Shown here: piece after piece, positions 45,211-53,829 of the stretch
How positions within the stretch are numbered: the stretch's first letter is position 1
Layout of the letters: every line of letters starts with the position of its first letter
NCBI GenBank assembly: GCA_934277975.1
Contig: CAKQWE010000001.1
Location: 186,001-250,000, forward strand
Reading direction: 5' to 3'
Length of the DNA stretch: 64,000 nt
Source of the DNA: an uncultured Spirochaetales bacterium
GTDB taxonomy: Bacteria; Spirochaetota; Spirochaetia; Sphaerochaetales; Sphaerochaetaceae
Made by a program: the position numbers and the translations under genes
Notes under the pieces: generated by a model
The model's input: the letters and a program-made list of their open reading frames with translations, nothing else
Databases searched by the model: none
Told to the model about the DNA's origin: nothing

Positions 45211-46101
45211 TCATCCCTTGATTCCGCTGCGGCTCACACCCTTCATGATGTACTTCCTAAGGAACACGAACACCAGGAAGAGCGGTGCGGACACCATTGC
45301 AACGGCAGCCATCTGGACAGGATAGTTGACGTCTCCGCTCGTCTCCTTGAAGGCGTTTCTGAGGCCGTTGGTTATCATCCTGTGGTTAGCATCGTTTGCA
45401 ACGAGCCTTGGCCAAATGTACGAGTTCCAAGCACCCATCATCTTCAGGATCGTGATGGAGATGAGAGTTGGAAGCGAAAGCGGAATCATGACCTTGCACA
45501 GGTATTTGAAGTCGCTCGTGCCATCCACCTTTGCGGCGAGATACAGCTCATTTGGGATCTGCATGAAGTTCTGCCTAAGGAGGTAGATGTAGAACACGCT
45601 CACAAGGAAAGGAACTATGAGGACCGTATACGTATTGAGCCACCCAAGGTTCGTAACGGTGCTGTAGTTCGTGATCGTGAACAACTCGCCTGGAATCATC
45701 ATCGTAGCCAGAAGCCCCGCGAACAGCAGGTCCTTCCCCTTGAACTCAAGACGAGCAAAGGCAAAGGCCGATAGTATCGTGATCACCAACGAAAGGATCG
45801 TGGACACTATGCCAACGTATAGGGTGTTGAGGAACAGCCTTCCAAGGCTTGCCGTCTGGAACGCCGTAGCGTAGTTTGTAAGCATTATCTGCTTTGGCCA
45901 GAACGTAGGAACGCTCATTCTGTACTCTTCCAATGTCTTGAGGGACGAGTTTATCATCCAATAGAAGGGGAAAAGCACAATCAAGGCCATCGTTATGAGG
46001 AAAGCGTAAAGGAGTACCATGACTATTACGCCAACGACCTTTTGTCTTGAAGTCTCCTTCTGCATATCCTTTTCGTGCATCGTTGAAATTTTCTCTGCCA
46101 T
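45211..46101 (-). CDS. ABC transporter permease, MalG/UgpE type
   Basis: The 296-residue protein has six membrane segments and the permease coupling motif ELYLAAKVDGTSDFKYLCKVMIPLSLPTL (EAA loop). The N-terminus FPFYWMINSSLKT is typical of the MalG/UgpE side. AGGAGG is 6 nt before the ATG at 46101. It pairs with the preceding permease and the MsmK/UgpC-type ATPase. Confidence 0.93.
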   Translation of the reverse strand: MAEKISTMHEKDMQKETSRQKVVGVIVMVLLYAFLITMALIVLFPFYWMINSSLKTLEEYRMSVPTFWPKQIMLTNYATAFQTASLGRLFLNTLYVGIVSTILSLVITILSAFAFARLEFKGKDLLFAGLLATMMIPGELFTITNYSTVTNLGWLNTYTVLIVPFLVSVFYIYLLRQNFMQIPNELYLAAKVDGTSDFKYLCKVMIPLSLPTLISITILKMMGAWNSYIWPRLVANDANHRMITNGLRNAFKETSGDVNYPVQMAAVAMVSAPLFLVFVFLRKYIMKGVSRSGIKG

Positions 46102-46112
46102 GTCGCGCCTCC

Positions 46113-47069
46113 TCAATAATGGACTTTCTTCTTGCTGACCTGAAGATTGATCAAGGTGACGACAAGGATTATTCCAAACAAGATGAGGGCGGCGGCGCTT
46201 GCCCTACCCTGGCTGTTGGACGACAGTGCATCGTATATGAACCCAACCATTGTGTTGAGCCTTTTGGCATCGTCTGCAGGACCCATGGACTCTCCAAAGA
46301 TACCAACTATGCTCGTGTATTCCTTGAACCCTCCAATGAAGCCAGTGATGACGACGTATGCAATCATTGGAGAAAGAAGAGGCACCGTTATCCTTGTGAA
46401 TATCCTGCGCCTGGAAGTTCCATCCACCTTTGCCGCATCGTAGTACTGCTTGTTTATGCTCTGAAGCCCTCCAAGGAGGATGAGGATCTTGAACGGCAAG
46501 GCGTTCCATACTATGTAGATCACCATGACGGTCATGTTGGCTGCGTATGTGGAGCCGTAGTTTATCCAGTTGATGGGCTTGCCGCCAAAGAACTCTATGA
46601 CGTTGTTTATGATTCCAGCCGTTACGATTATCTCGTTCTCCGTTCCATAGAAGCTTCCAACTATGTTGAACATGGCCGCGAAGACCATTCCAATGGCTAT
46701 GGAGTTCGTCACATAAGGCAGGAAGAATATCGTCTGAAGGAACTTCTGGAGCGTCTTTATGGAGTTGAGGCACACCGCTATGAGAAGGGCCAGAACAGTC
46801 GAGATTGGAACCGTGAATATGCAAAGAAGAACTGTGTTCTTCATGCACTGGATGAACTTCTTGTACTGAACGACCTTCTCGAAGTTTCCAAATCCAAACT
46901 GGAACTTCATTCCACCTGCGGCCTTGAGACCGCTGTAGTTCTCAAGGAACGCCATCCTTACCGTATTGAAGATTGGCCACACGGTGAACACCAGCAAAAG
47001 TACGATTGCAGGTGCAAGATAGAGCCAAGCCTTCCACGGATGTTTGCTTTCTACCATGCTGCTGCTCAT
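46113..47069 (-). CDS. ABC transporter permease, MalF/UgpA type
   Basis: The 318-residue protein has six predicted membrane segments. It has WLYLAPAIVLLLVFTVWPIFNTVRMAF at the N-terminus and the EAA loop QYYDAAKVDGTSRRRIFTRITVPLLSPM. It is the first permease of the heterodimer and directly follows the ATPase gene (about 1 bp apart). A gene order of ATPase first is that of the mycoplasma MG187-MG189 type loci rather than most CUT1 operons. Confidence 0.93.
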   Translation of the reverse strand: MSSSMVESKHPWKAWLYLAPAIVLLLVFTVWPIFNTVRMAFLENYSGLKAAGGMKFQFGFGNFEKVVQYKKFIQCMKNTVLLCIFTVPISTVLALLIAVCLNSIKTLQKFLQTIFFLPYVTNSIAIGMVFAAMFNIVGSFYGTENEIIVTAGIINNVIEFFGGKPINWINYGSTYAANMTVMVIYIVWNALPFKILILLGGLQSINKQYYDAAKVDGTSRRRIFTRITVPLLSPMIAYVVITGFIGGFKEYTSIVGIFGESMGPADDAKRLNTMVGFIYDALSSNSQGRASAAALILFGIILVVTLINLQVSKKKVHY

Positions 47070-47070
47070 G

Positions 47071-48177
47071 TCACCTGCCCTCTACTATGTAGATTCTCTC
47101 TTCAGTCTCTTTGTTGAAGAGGAACATCTTGTTGGGTTTGATGAAGAAGTTGACCGTCTTCCTATTGGAGTCGATCTTGTTGTCGGCATCTATGATGGCC
47201 CTTACGACAGGATTGAGAGATGCTTCGTTCGTGGCGACTACGCTTACGTCCCTACCCATGACCTCAACGGCGTTGAGGTTGCACGAGAATGGTCCATCGT
47301 CGTTGAGTATGAACCCTTCAGGTCTTATTCCAACATAGACATCCTGGTCTGCAGCACCCTTTGCATCTCCAACGGCCTCGTTTCCAATGTAGACGACTCC
47401 ATCCTTGATGCTTCCGTTGAACACGTTGATTGGAGGGGTTCCAAGGAACTTGGCAACGAACAGGTTGGCAGGACTGTTGTACACGTCCTGAGGCTTGCCA
47501 ATCTGCTGAACGATTCCAAGCTTCATGACCACTATCATGTCCGATATGCTCATGGCCTCTTCCTGGTCGTGGGTGACGAAAACGGTCGTGATGTTGGTGG
47601 CTCTCTGGATACGGCGGATCTCCTCCCTTGTCTGGAGCCTGAGCCTTGCATCAAGGTTCGAAAGAGGCTCATCCAAAAGAAGTACCTTTGGCATCTTCAC
47701 AAGGGCTCTTGCAATTGCAACACGCTGCTGCTGACCACCGGAGAGCTCACTTGGCTTTCTTTCCATGAGCTCGTCTATTTGGACGATCTTGGCGACTTCG
47801 TATGCCCTCTTTAGCATCTCCTCCTTGTCAAGCTTGTCCTCTCCTTTGAGGTTCTGAAGCGGGAACAGGATGTTCTGCTTCACCGTCATATGAGGATAGA
47901 GTGCGTAGTTCTGGAACACTAGTCCAACGCCTCTGTTCTCAGCAGGAAGCTGAGTAACATCGTCCTCTCCAAAGAAGATCTTTCCGCTCGTTGGCTTCTG
48001 CAATCCGCAGATCATATAGAGCGTGGTGCTCTTTCCACAGCCGCTTGGTCCAAGAAGACCTACAAGCTTACCGTCTGGGATGGTGAACGTAAAATCGTTT
48101 ACGGCCACGACTTCGTCATCGCTGTTCTTGTTCCTGCTGGGGAAGATTTTGGTCAAGTTCTGAAGTTCAACAATCAT
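47071..48177 (-). CDS. ABC transporter ATP-binding protein, MsmK/UgpC/MalK type
   Basis: The 368-residue protein has Walker A GPSGCGKST (near residue 44), Q-loop FQNYALYPH, signature LSGGQQQR, Walker B VLLLDEPLSNLDARLR and the switch THDQEEA. A C-terminal TOBE/OB regulatory domain follows (VYVGIRPEGFIL). It energises the two permeases that follow. A short insert (SRNKNSDDE) lies in the first strand region. It starts 19 bp after the RDD gene and is in the same operon. Confidence 0.95.
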   Translation of the reverse strand: MIVELQNLTKIFPSRNKNSDDEVVAVNDFTFTIPDGKLVGLLGPSGCGKSTTLYMICGLQKPTSGKIFFGEDDVTQLPAENRGVGLVFQNYALYPHMTVKQNILFPLQNLKGEDKLDKEEMLKRAYEVAKIVQIDELMERKPSELSGGQQQRVAIARALVKMPKVLLLDEPLSNLDARLRLQTREEIRRIQRATNITTVFVTHDQEEAMSISDMIVVMKLGIVQQIGKPQDVYNSPANLFVAKFLGTPPINVFNGSIKDGVVYIGNEAVGDAKGAADQDVYVGIRPEGFILNDDGPFSCNLNAVEVMGRDVSVVATNEASLNPVVRAIIDADNKIDSNRKTVNFFIKPNKMFLFNKETEERIYIVEGR

Positions 48178-48196
48178 TCTCTCTATTTCCTTTTGT

Positions 48197-48958
48197 TTAG
48201 TAGCTTGTTCTGTTGGCCTTATCCAAAGCGGCCTGCCTTTTTGCTTCTACGAGGGCTTCCTCGCTGTCGTATATCATCTGACTTGCATAGTCCACCACAA
48301 CGGTGTCTGCAAGAAGGTCATGTATCATGGAATTCGTCTTGGTCGCAATCATGAGGATGACTTCAAGAACCAAGATGAGCCCCACTACGATGGGACCCAC
48401 TATACCAATTGTATTGAATAGGACCATGGTGACGATGAGGACTGGAACCATGGTCTCTATTGCATACTTTCCAAGGAACGTCCTTATGAAAAGGCTTATC
48501 TTGTTCATTCTGACACCATTGGTCCTCATGACCGCAATGCCAAATATCTTCTTCCCAACGGTACGCCCGTCCTTGAGGACGATTGGAATGATGAAATCAA
48601 GTACAAGATATGATAGGAAGATTGATATGGACGTTATGAGCATTATGAGATTGACCATCATCCTGTATGCATACATGGCGTTTTCATCAGACACCAGTAC
48701 ATTGTAGGCATCCATATACGCCTTTTGCCCTTTTGCATCCAATTCGTCGAACTGCTCGCGCGTGTATCCAAACGATGTTCCGTACATTTGTTCGCATTCC
48801 GTCATTCTGCCGTAGTACGTGTCGCTGTAGCCATCATAGCCCGTAACCCACGAAAGTAGGAGGGCGAACGCCACCACCAGTATAGTAAGGAGGATGAAGT
48901 CGAATAGGAAGGCACTCGCCCGTTTCCAGACACTCGCCTTTTGCAAGTCAAAAACCAT
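48197..48958 (-). CDS. RDD-family membrane protein
   Basis: The 253-residue protein has four or five membrane segments. The RDD hallmarks are WKRASAFLFDFILL near the N-terminus (Arg, then Asp) and KDGRTVGKKIFGIAV before the later helices. RDD proteins are poorly characterised; some act as ion exchangers or transport accessories. The start at 48958 is preferred because the promoter -10 box touches an earlier ATG at 48985, which would then lie at or before the transcript start. It is the first gene of the importer/nuclease operon. Confidence 0.75.
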   Translation of the reverse strand: MVFDLQKASVWKRASAFLFDFILLTILVVAFALLLSWVTGYDGYSDTYYGRMTECEQMYGTSFGYTREQFDELDAKGQKAYMDAYNVLVSDENAMYAYRMMVNLIMLITSISIFLSYLVLDFIIPIVLKDGRTVGKKIFGIAVMRTNGVRMNKISLFIRTFLGKYAIETMVPVLIVTMVLFNTIGIVGPIVVGLILVLEVILMIATKTNSMIHDLLADTVVVDYASQMIYDSEEALVEAKRQAALDKANRTSY

Positions 48959-48985
48959 AGCTAATCCAAACCAAGCAAAATCCAT

Positions 48986-49013
48986 TCTATAACATTTGCC
49001 CGACTGTTAGCAA
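48986..49013 (-). promoter_or_regulatory. Promoter of the RDD-ABC-nuclease operon
   Basis: On the minus strand TTGCTA (49008-49013) and TATAGA (48986-48991) are 16 bp apart. The transcript would start near 48980, about 20 nt before the chosen RDD start. Confidence 0.45.
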
Positions 49014-49028
49014 TGAGAATTATTCCAA

Positions 49029-50180
49029 TCACCAGTCCTTCCACGAAACGTACCGAACTCCGTTGACATCACAAGTGACATCTCCAAGATAGAACACCTG
49101 CCCTTTCGTTTCGTCCTTTCTTAGCTCCATATAGTTTCTTACACCACTCGAAAGCTTTTTCTCCGAATCGCTTTTGCTTTTTACTTCAATGGCAATGGTA
49201 TGCTTCCAATCTGCAATCATATCCACCTCAAAGCCGTTCTTGTCCCTGTAGAAGGAAAGGTTCGCCTTCTTTGCTTCGTTGAATCTTCGTTTGAAAAGCT
49301 CTGACACGGCTACGGTTTCGACAATCGCCCCTTTGTGTTCGTCCAACAGAAGCTCCTCTTTGTTCTCCAAGCGAAGAAGATGGCAGAGAAGTCCAGAGTC
49401 AACAAAATAAAGCTTTGGGGTCTTTACCACAGCCCTTCCAAGATTGTTTGCATCAGGTTCGACGAAATGAATGATATAGGAGGCTTCCAATATCGAGCAC
49501 CAACTCTTAATGGTTGGTGCAGAGACTCCTATGCCCCTTGAAATGCAATCGTAATTGACGAGCTGTCCACTGGACAAGGCGCAAATCTGAATAAACCTAC
49601 GAAAATCGGAAAGATTCGATGGGTTTATCTGGTCTTTGACATCCAAATCCAAATATGTATCTATATAATTCTCGAACCAGTCATATGGAATGAATTTCTT
49701 TTCCTTGTCGTGAAGAGGTGGATAGAAACCTTTGAAGAACACTTCGTAGGGGTCGTTCTCCAAGACGTTGGCATCTTTGAGTTCCTGAATGGAAAACGGC
49801 AGCAACTTTAGAATCCCCACCCTACCTGCAAGGCTGTCGGATATGTTCTGCCTCAGTCTGAACTGGCTTGAACCTGTAAGGATGTACTTACCAGGAACAT
49901 AAGGACCATTGTCCACTACAAGTTTGATTGCATCGAAGATTTCAGGAACCTTCTGAGCTTCATCGATTATTACACCATCCGGAAAAGCTCTTATGAAATC
50001 CCCAGGATTGGACTTTGCCAATTCCCTAAGGTTCTTGTCATCGAATGAAACCAATCGTTTGTTTGGAAATGCATACTGAACCAATGTCGATTTTCCACTT
50101 TGCCTAGGACCTGTCACTGCTACTACTGGAAACTGAGAGGAAAGCCTCATAAGGGAATCGTATGCCTTTCTCTGAATCAT
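49029..50180 (-). CDS. AAA-type ATPase with DUF4143 C-terminal domain
   Basis: The 383-residue protein has an N-terminal AAA_14 ATPase: Walker A GPRQSGKST (residues 24-32), Walker B GVIIDEAQ, and sensor-type ILTGSSQF. The C-terminal DUF4143 domain follows (YFVDSGLLCHLLRL, then FYRDKNGFEVDMIADWKHTIAIEVKS, a PD-(D/E)xK-like core). The family is widespread, often in multiple copies, with no settled function. Nuclease-like or defence roles have been suggested from the fold. GGAGAA is 7 nt before the ATG at 50180. Expression appears specially controlled (phased promoter repeats). Coding DNA is fairly AT-rich. Confidence 0.88.
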   Translation of the reverse strand: MIQRKAYDSLMRLSSQFPVVAVTGPRQSGKSTLVQYAFPNKRLVSFDDKNLRELAKSNPGDFIRAFPDGVIIDEAQKVPEIFDAIKLVVDNGPYVPGKYILTGSSQFRLRQNISDSLAGRVGILKLLPFSIQELKDANVLENDPYEVFFKGFYPPLHDKEKKFIPYDWFENYIDTYLDLDVKDQINPSNLSDFRRFIQICALSSGQLVNYDCISRGIGVSAPTIKSWCSILEASYIIHFVEPDANNLGRAVVKTPKLYFVDSGLLCHLLRLENKEELLLDEHKGAIVETVAVSELFKRRFNEAKKANLSFYRDKNGFEVDMIADWKHTIAIEVKSKSDSEKKLSSGVRNYMELRKDETKGQVFYLGDVTCDVNGVRYVSWKDW

Positions 50181-50203
50181 GATACTTCTCCAAAATTTAG
50201 GGT

Positions 50204-50259
50204 ATTCCAAAGTTTATATATAGGAAATTCCAAAGTCAAGAGTTAGGATATTCCAAAGT
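50204..50259 (-). promoter_or_regulatory. ATPase promoter overlaid by three ACTTTGGAAT repeats at 23-bp steps
   Basis: On the minus strand TTGACT (50234-50239) and TAAACT (50211-50216) are 17 bp apart. Identical ACTTTGGAAT decamers (plus-strand ATTCCAAAGT) sit at 50204-50213, 50227-50236 and 50250-50259, exactly 23 bp apart, over the -10/start, the -35 and just upstream. A fourth degenerate copy is at 50444-50453. This looks like a cooperative direct-repeat operator. The binding protein is unknown. Confidence 0.65.
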
Positions 50260-50263
50260 TTAT

Positions 50264-50430
50264 GAGGAACTTTCAAAACTATGCTTTGTGTGGATTGGAC
50301 ATGGATTGCCGTGATGGAGGCCGTCTGAAGCGACTGAGATAATACTTTGTGTATTATGAAGTCGCTGAAGGCGGCGTTCCAGCCGTGCAGGGCATGGACA
50401 GGACGCATGAAGGAGTTTTGAAAGTTCCTC
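50264..50430. repeat. 167-bp foldback (palindromic) element with 17-bp perfect ends
   Basis: GAGGAACTTTCAAAACT (50264-50280) and its exact complement (50414-50430) bound a sequence whose interior also folds on itself: AGCGACT/AGTCGCT and ATAATA/TATTAT around a TTTGTG centre. It is flanked by a TATATATAGGAAATTC repeat on both sides (near 50214 and 50432). It resembles a MITE or a large regulatory hairpin. No credible gene lies inside. Confidence 0.7.
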
Positions 50431-50507
50431 TTATATATAGGAAATTCTAAAGTCTTAAAATGATGCAAACATACAATTTCATAATCCAACTAAAATTAAA
50501 GCGTATT

Positions 50508-50670
50508 AGTAAGTTTAGTGGGAGTAGTGAGCGTAGTAGGTGTAGTAAGCTTAGTGGGGGTTAGAGATTCAGCCATTGCGACCGTCCCCACCTTGCTCAC
50601 CATGCTCACAAACCCACCACACTCACAATGCTCACCAAACTCACCAGCACTACAAAATGCTTACAATCTC
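50508..50670. repeat. Nonamer-repeat element, copy 4
   Basis: Six AGT-N6 units (9 bp each) occupy 50508-50561. After a short gap, about nine ACCATGCTC/ACAATGCTC-type units run from 50590 to about 50670. The GTGGCGCTT block and linker of the full element are absent. No gene is supported between 50431 and 50734. Confidence 0.7.
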
Positions 50671-50734
50671 CAAAAAGGATTTACAAAACAGCGCGTTTTG
50701 GCCCGTACAGTGTGTGATGTGAGTGTGGTACACG

Positions 50735-50778
50735 AAACAAAAAAGGCACAGACAGTACTTTTCTGTACGGCTGTGCCT
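50735..50778 (-). terminator. Intrinsic terminator of the feo operon
   Basis: AGGCACAG / CTGTGCCT (50744-50751, 50771-50778), with an inner GTAC pairing, is followed on the minus strand by TTTTTTGTTT. The 140 bp between it and the last feo gene contain only a 14-bp direct repeat, CAAAGACCAAGAAG (50800 and 50907). Confidence 0.9.
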
Positions 50779-50921
50779 GAACTGACGAAGTAATTCGAGC
50801 AAAGACCAAGAAGCTTGCTTCGCAGGTATTTGGACCATATTCAAGGAAGCAAACGAAGGATAGTGCTGCGGTGCACAGCCTGAGTGAAACGACGCAGAAG
50901 ATGGTTCAAAGACCAAGAAGG

Positions 50922-51104
50922 TCACTTCTTGGGAATCTTGATTTCGCCAATCTTCTCGAACTGGTGGCATGCGCCTCCAGCTGGGCAGTGGCCACAGTTG
51001 CCGCCGCAGGTGGACTTGCCCTGCTTCTTGTCGCGCACAATAGAGGAGATGGCCAATACAACGACCAAGATGAGTATCAACGAAATGATTATGGTTGCCA
51101 ACAT
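50922..51104 (-). CDS. FeoB-associated Cys-rich membrane protein
   Basis: The 60-residue protein has one N-terminal transmembrane helix (ATIIISLILILVVVLAISSIV), then a basic stretch and the cysteine motif CGGNCGHCPAGGAC. It ends in a short lysine-rich tail. This is the FeoB_associated family (PF12669 type), found next to feoB in anaerobes and perhaps functioning like FeoC, with the cysteines binding Fe2+ or an Fe-S cluster. GGAGG precedes the ATG by 7 nt. It follows feoB on the same transcript. Confidence 0.92.
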   Translation of the reverse strand: MLATIIISLILILVVVLAISSIVRDKKQGKSTCGGNCGHCPAGGACHQFEKIGEIKIPKK

Positions 51105-51120
51105 TATTCACCTCCAAGCA

Positions 51121-51152
51121 AATCGGCCGCCCGCACAGGCGGACAGCCGATT
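51121..51152 (-). other. Hairpin between feoB and the FeoB-associated gene
   Basis: AATCGGC / GCCGATT (51121-51127, 51146-51152) with inner CCGCC/GGCGG pairing forms a strong stem without a U-tract. It is likely a partial attenuator or mRNA-stabilising structure. Confidence 0.55.
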
Positions 51153-51231
51153 ATCTAGATTACTACCAACAATATACCAATACAAAACGAAACTCGACAA
51201 TATCGGTCTCGAACAGGATTGCCATCAAGGA

Positions 51232-53727
51232 TCAGACCTTCGTCGTGAGCGTTGTGGCTTCCTTGTATGGTCTGACAAGCATGTAGATGATGCCGGCGAG
51301 CGCTGCGACTGCGAAGATGAGTCCAACGACGCTTGGCTGACCCATGAAGAGCTTGCCGAACTGGTTGATCATGAGTGCAACGATGTATGCAAATCCGCAC
51401 TGATAGCCAATTGCGAACCATGTCCACTTTGGGCTGTTCATCTCTCTCTTGATTGCACCTATTGCCGCGAAGCATGGAGCGCAGAGGAGGTTGAATACCA
51501 GGAAGGAATAACCAGTCACGCCGTTGAAGACCTGTGCTAGTGTGCCGTAGACATCTCCGCTGCCACCGTAGAGGATGCCCATCGTTCCAACGATGTTCTC
51601 CTTTGCGACAAGACCGGTGATGGATGCGACGGCCGCCTGCCATGTTCCCCATCCAAGAGGTTTGAAGATCCAAGCGATCAGGTTGCCAATGAAGGCAAGG
51701 ATGGAATAGTCGATTTCGTCTTCAGCAAGCATTCTGAACGTTCCGTCAACGACACCAAAGTAGGTCGTGAACCATACAAGGATTGTGGAAAGGAGGATTA
51801 TGGTTCCAGCCTTCTTGATGAAGGACCAGCCTCTCTCCCACATGGAGCGGAGTACGTTCTTGAGTGTTGGCCAGTGGTATGCAGGAAGCTCCATGACGAA
51901 TGGGGCTGGGTCGCCTGCGAACATCTTGGTCTTCTTGAGCATGATACCGGAGATGATTATTGCGGCCATTCCAATGAAGTATGCGCTTGTTGCCACAAGT
52001 GCGGAGCCTCCAAAGATTGCACCCGCTATCATGGCGATGAATGGAACCTTTGCACCACAAGGAATGAACGTTGTGGTCATGATCGTCATCCTTCTATCCC
52101 TTTCGTTCTCGATTGTCCTTGATGCCATGATTCCAGGAACGCCGCATCCAACACCAATGAGCATTGGAATGAAGGACTTTCCGGAAAGGCCAAACTTCCT
52201 GAAGACCCTGTCGAGGACGAATGCGATTCTTGCCATGTATCCGCAGGCTTCAAGGAAAGCAAGGAGCAGGAACAGAACGAGCATCTGAGGCACGAATCCA
52301 AGGACTGCACCAACACCGGCTACGATACCGTCATTGATGAGACCTGCAAGCCAGTCCGCTGCACCAACGGCTTCAAGGCCGTTGGAAACGAGCACTGGAA
52401 TACCAGGAACCCATACACCGTATGTGGATGTATCAGGAGCACCATAGCCTTCCTTGTAGTCAGTGTTGAGGTACTGGTCTACTGCTGCAACGAGGTCTTC
52501 CTTTGTCGTTCCAGGGAATTCCTCAACTGCCAACGTCTCTTCGTCCTCCACTGAATATGTCACGGATGCATCGGATGGCGTTGCCTTAACGAGCTGCTGC
52601 AGAGCGTTCTTTGCGGCATCATCCGAGTAGTCCTCGGACTCAAGGTCAATGGCCTCGGCTATGGAATCATCGCCGTACTCGCCAACGAAGGCATCGATTA
52701 TCTGGTCAGTGTCGCCGTATTCCTCGGCTGCGGCTTCATACTGCTTGGAGCCTATTCCAAAGAGGTGCCAGCCATCTCCAAAGAGACCGTCGTTGGCCCA
52801 GTCTGTTGCAGACGCACCAACGGTGACCATTGCAATGTAATAGACAAGGAACATGACTGCTGCGAAGATTGGAAGTCCAAGCCAGCGGTTCGTCACGATG
52901 CGGTCGATCTTGTCAGACGTGGAAGCCTTGCCAACGTTCTTTTTCTTGTAGCAGGCCTTGATGATCGATGCGATGTATACGTATCTCTCGTTGGTGATGA
53001 TGCTCTCTGCATCGTCGTCGAGCTCCTTCTCCGCTGCCTTGATGTCCTCTTCTATATGGGAAAGGACCTGTGGCTGGATGTGAAGCTTCTCAAGGACCTT
53101 GGAGTCCCTCTCGAATATCTTTATGCAGTACCAGCGCTGCTGCTCCTGAGGCATATCGTGGAGTGCTGCTTCCTCAATGTGTGCAAGTGCATGCTCTACA
53201 ACGCCAGAGAAGGTGTGCATTGGAACTGTCTTTGTTCCCTTTGCTGCCTTGATTGCCTCTTCTGCGGCTTCCATGACACCGTCACCCTTGAGGGCGGAGA
53301 TTTCAACGACCTTGCATCCAAGTTCCCTTGAAAGCTCTGCGGTGTTGATTCTGTCACCGTTCTTCTTCACGACATCCATCATGTTGATTGCAACTACGAC
53401 TGGAATTCCAAGCTCCGTGAGCTGTGTCGTAAGGTAGAGGTTCCTTTCAAGGTTGGTTCCATCGACGATGTTGAGGATTGCATCAGGACGCTCCTCAAGA
53501 AGATAGTTCCTTGCAACGACTTCCTCCAATGTGTATGGGGAAAGTGAATAGATTCCAGGAAGGTCTGTGATAATCACACCTTCATGCTTCTTGAGCTTTC
53601 CTTCCTTCTTCTCAACAGTGACGCCAGGCCAGTTTCCTACGAACTGGTTGGATCCCGTCAGGCTGTTGAACAACGTTGTCTTTCCGCTGTTAGGGTTGCC
53701 CGCAAGGGCGATTCTGATTTCAGCCAT
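51232..53727 (-). CDS. feoB: Ferrous iron transport protein B
   Basis: The 831-residue protein has an N-terminal GTPase (G1 GNPNSGKTT residues 10-18, G3 DLPGIYSLSPY, G4 NMMD), a helical GDI-like domain and a polytopic core with FIPCGAKVPFIAMIAG and GCGVPGIMASR. It imports Fe2+ into the cytoplasm. The start at 53727 is chosen among three close ATGs because GGAG is correctly spaced only to it. Odd feature: a roughly 110-residue acidic soluble insertion (residues about 320-430, rich in Asp/Glu) sits between the first membrane helix and the core. Confidence 0.96.
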   Translation of the reverse strand: MAEIRIALAGNPNSGKTTLFNSLTGSNQFVGNWPGVTVEKKEGKLKKHEGVIITDLPGIYSLSPYTLEEVVARNYLLEERPDAILNIVDGTNLERNLYLTTQLTELGIPVVVAINMMDVVKKNGDRINTAELSRELGCKVVEISALKGDGVMEAAEEAIKAAKGTKTVPMHTFSGVVEHALAHIEEAALHDMPQEQQRWYCIKIFERDSKVLEKLHIQPQVLSHIEEDIKAAEKELDDDAESIITNERYVYIASIIKACYKKKNVGKASTSDKIDRIVTNRWLGLPIFAAVMFLVYYIAMVTVGASATDWANDGLFGDGWHLFGIGSKQYEAAAEEYGDTDQIIDAFVGEYGDDSIAEAIDLESEDYSDDAAKNALQQLVKATPSDASVTYSVEDEETLAVEEFPGTTKEDLVAAVDQYLNTDYKEGYGAPDTSTYGVWVPGIPVLVSNGLEAVGAADWLAGLINDGIVAGVGAVLGFVPQMLVLFLLLAFLEACGYMARIAFVLDRVFRKFGLSGKSFIPMLIGVGCGVPGIMASRTIENERDRRMTIMTTTFIPCGAKVPFIAMIAGAIFGGSALVATSAYFIGMAAIIISGIMLKKTKMFAGDPAPFVMELPAYHWPTLKNVLRSMWERGWSFIKKAGTIILLSTILVWFTTYFGVVDGTFRMLAEDEIDYSILAFIGNLIAWIFKPLGWGTWQAAVASITGLVAKENIVGTMGILYGGSGDVYGTLAQVFNGVTGYSFLVFNLLCAPCFAAIGAIKREMNSPKWTWFAIGYQCGFAYIVALMINQFGKLFMGQPSVVGLIFAVAALAGIIYMLVRPYKEATTLTTKV

Positions 53728-53786
53728 CATATTCTCCATTTAGCTTCTTTTCTCAGCTTTTCAATTCCATTTTTTTCGATCGGCCT

Positions 53787-53804
53787 GGTTAGCCACAACT
53801 AACC
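53787..53804 (-). promoter_or_regulatory. Iron-regulator operator upstream of feoB
   Basis: GGTTAG-N6-CTAACC (53787-53792, 53799-53804) is a perfect inverted repeat and matches the core of the operator before the first feoA. It lies about 60 bp upstream of feoB, so feoB may have its own controlled promoter. Confidence 0.7.
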
Positions 53805-53829
53805 CACACCAAAAAAAAGACAAAAGACC

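Noticed and set aside
46047..47117. A 356-codon open frame opposite the MalF-type permease.
   Set aside because: Antisense shadow of a clear membrane protein; composition is implausible and no family is recognised.
50214..50489. A 91-codon frame over the foldback element.
   Set aside because: It is read through a palindrome, has no ribosome site and crosses the ATPase promoter; a peptide gene cannot be supported.
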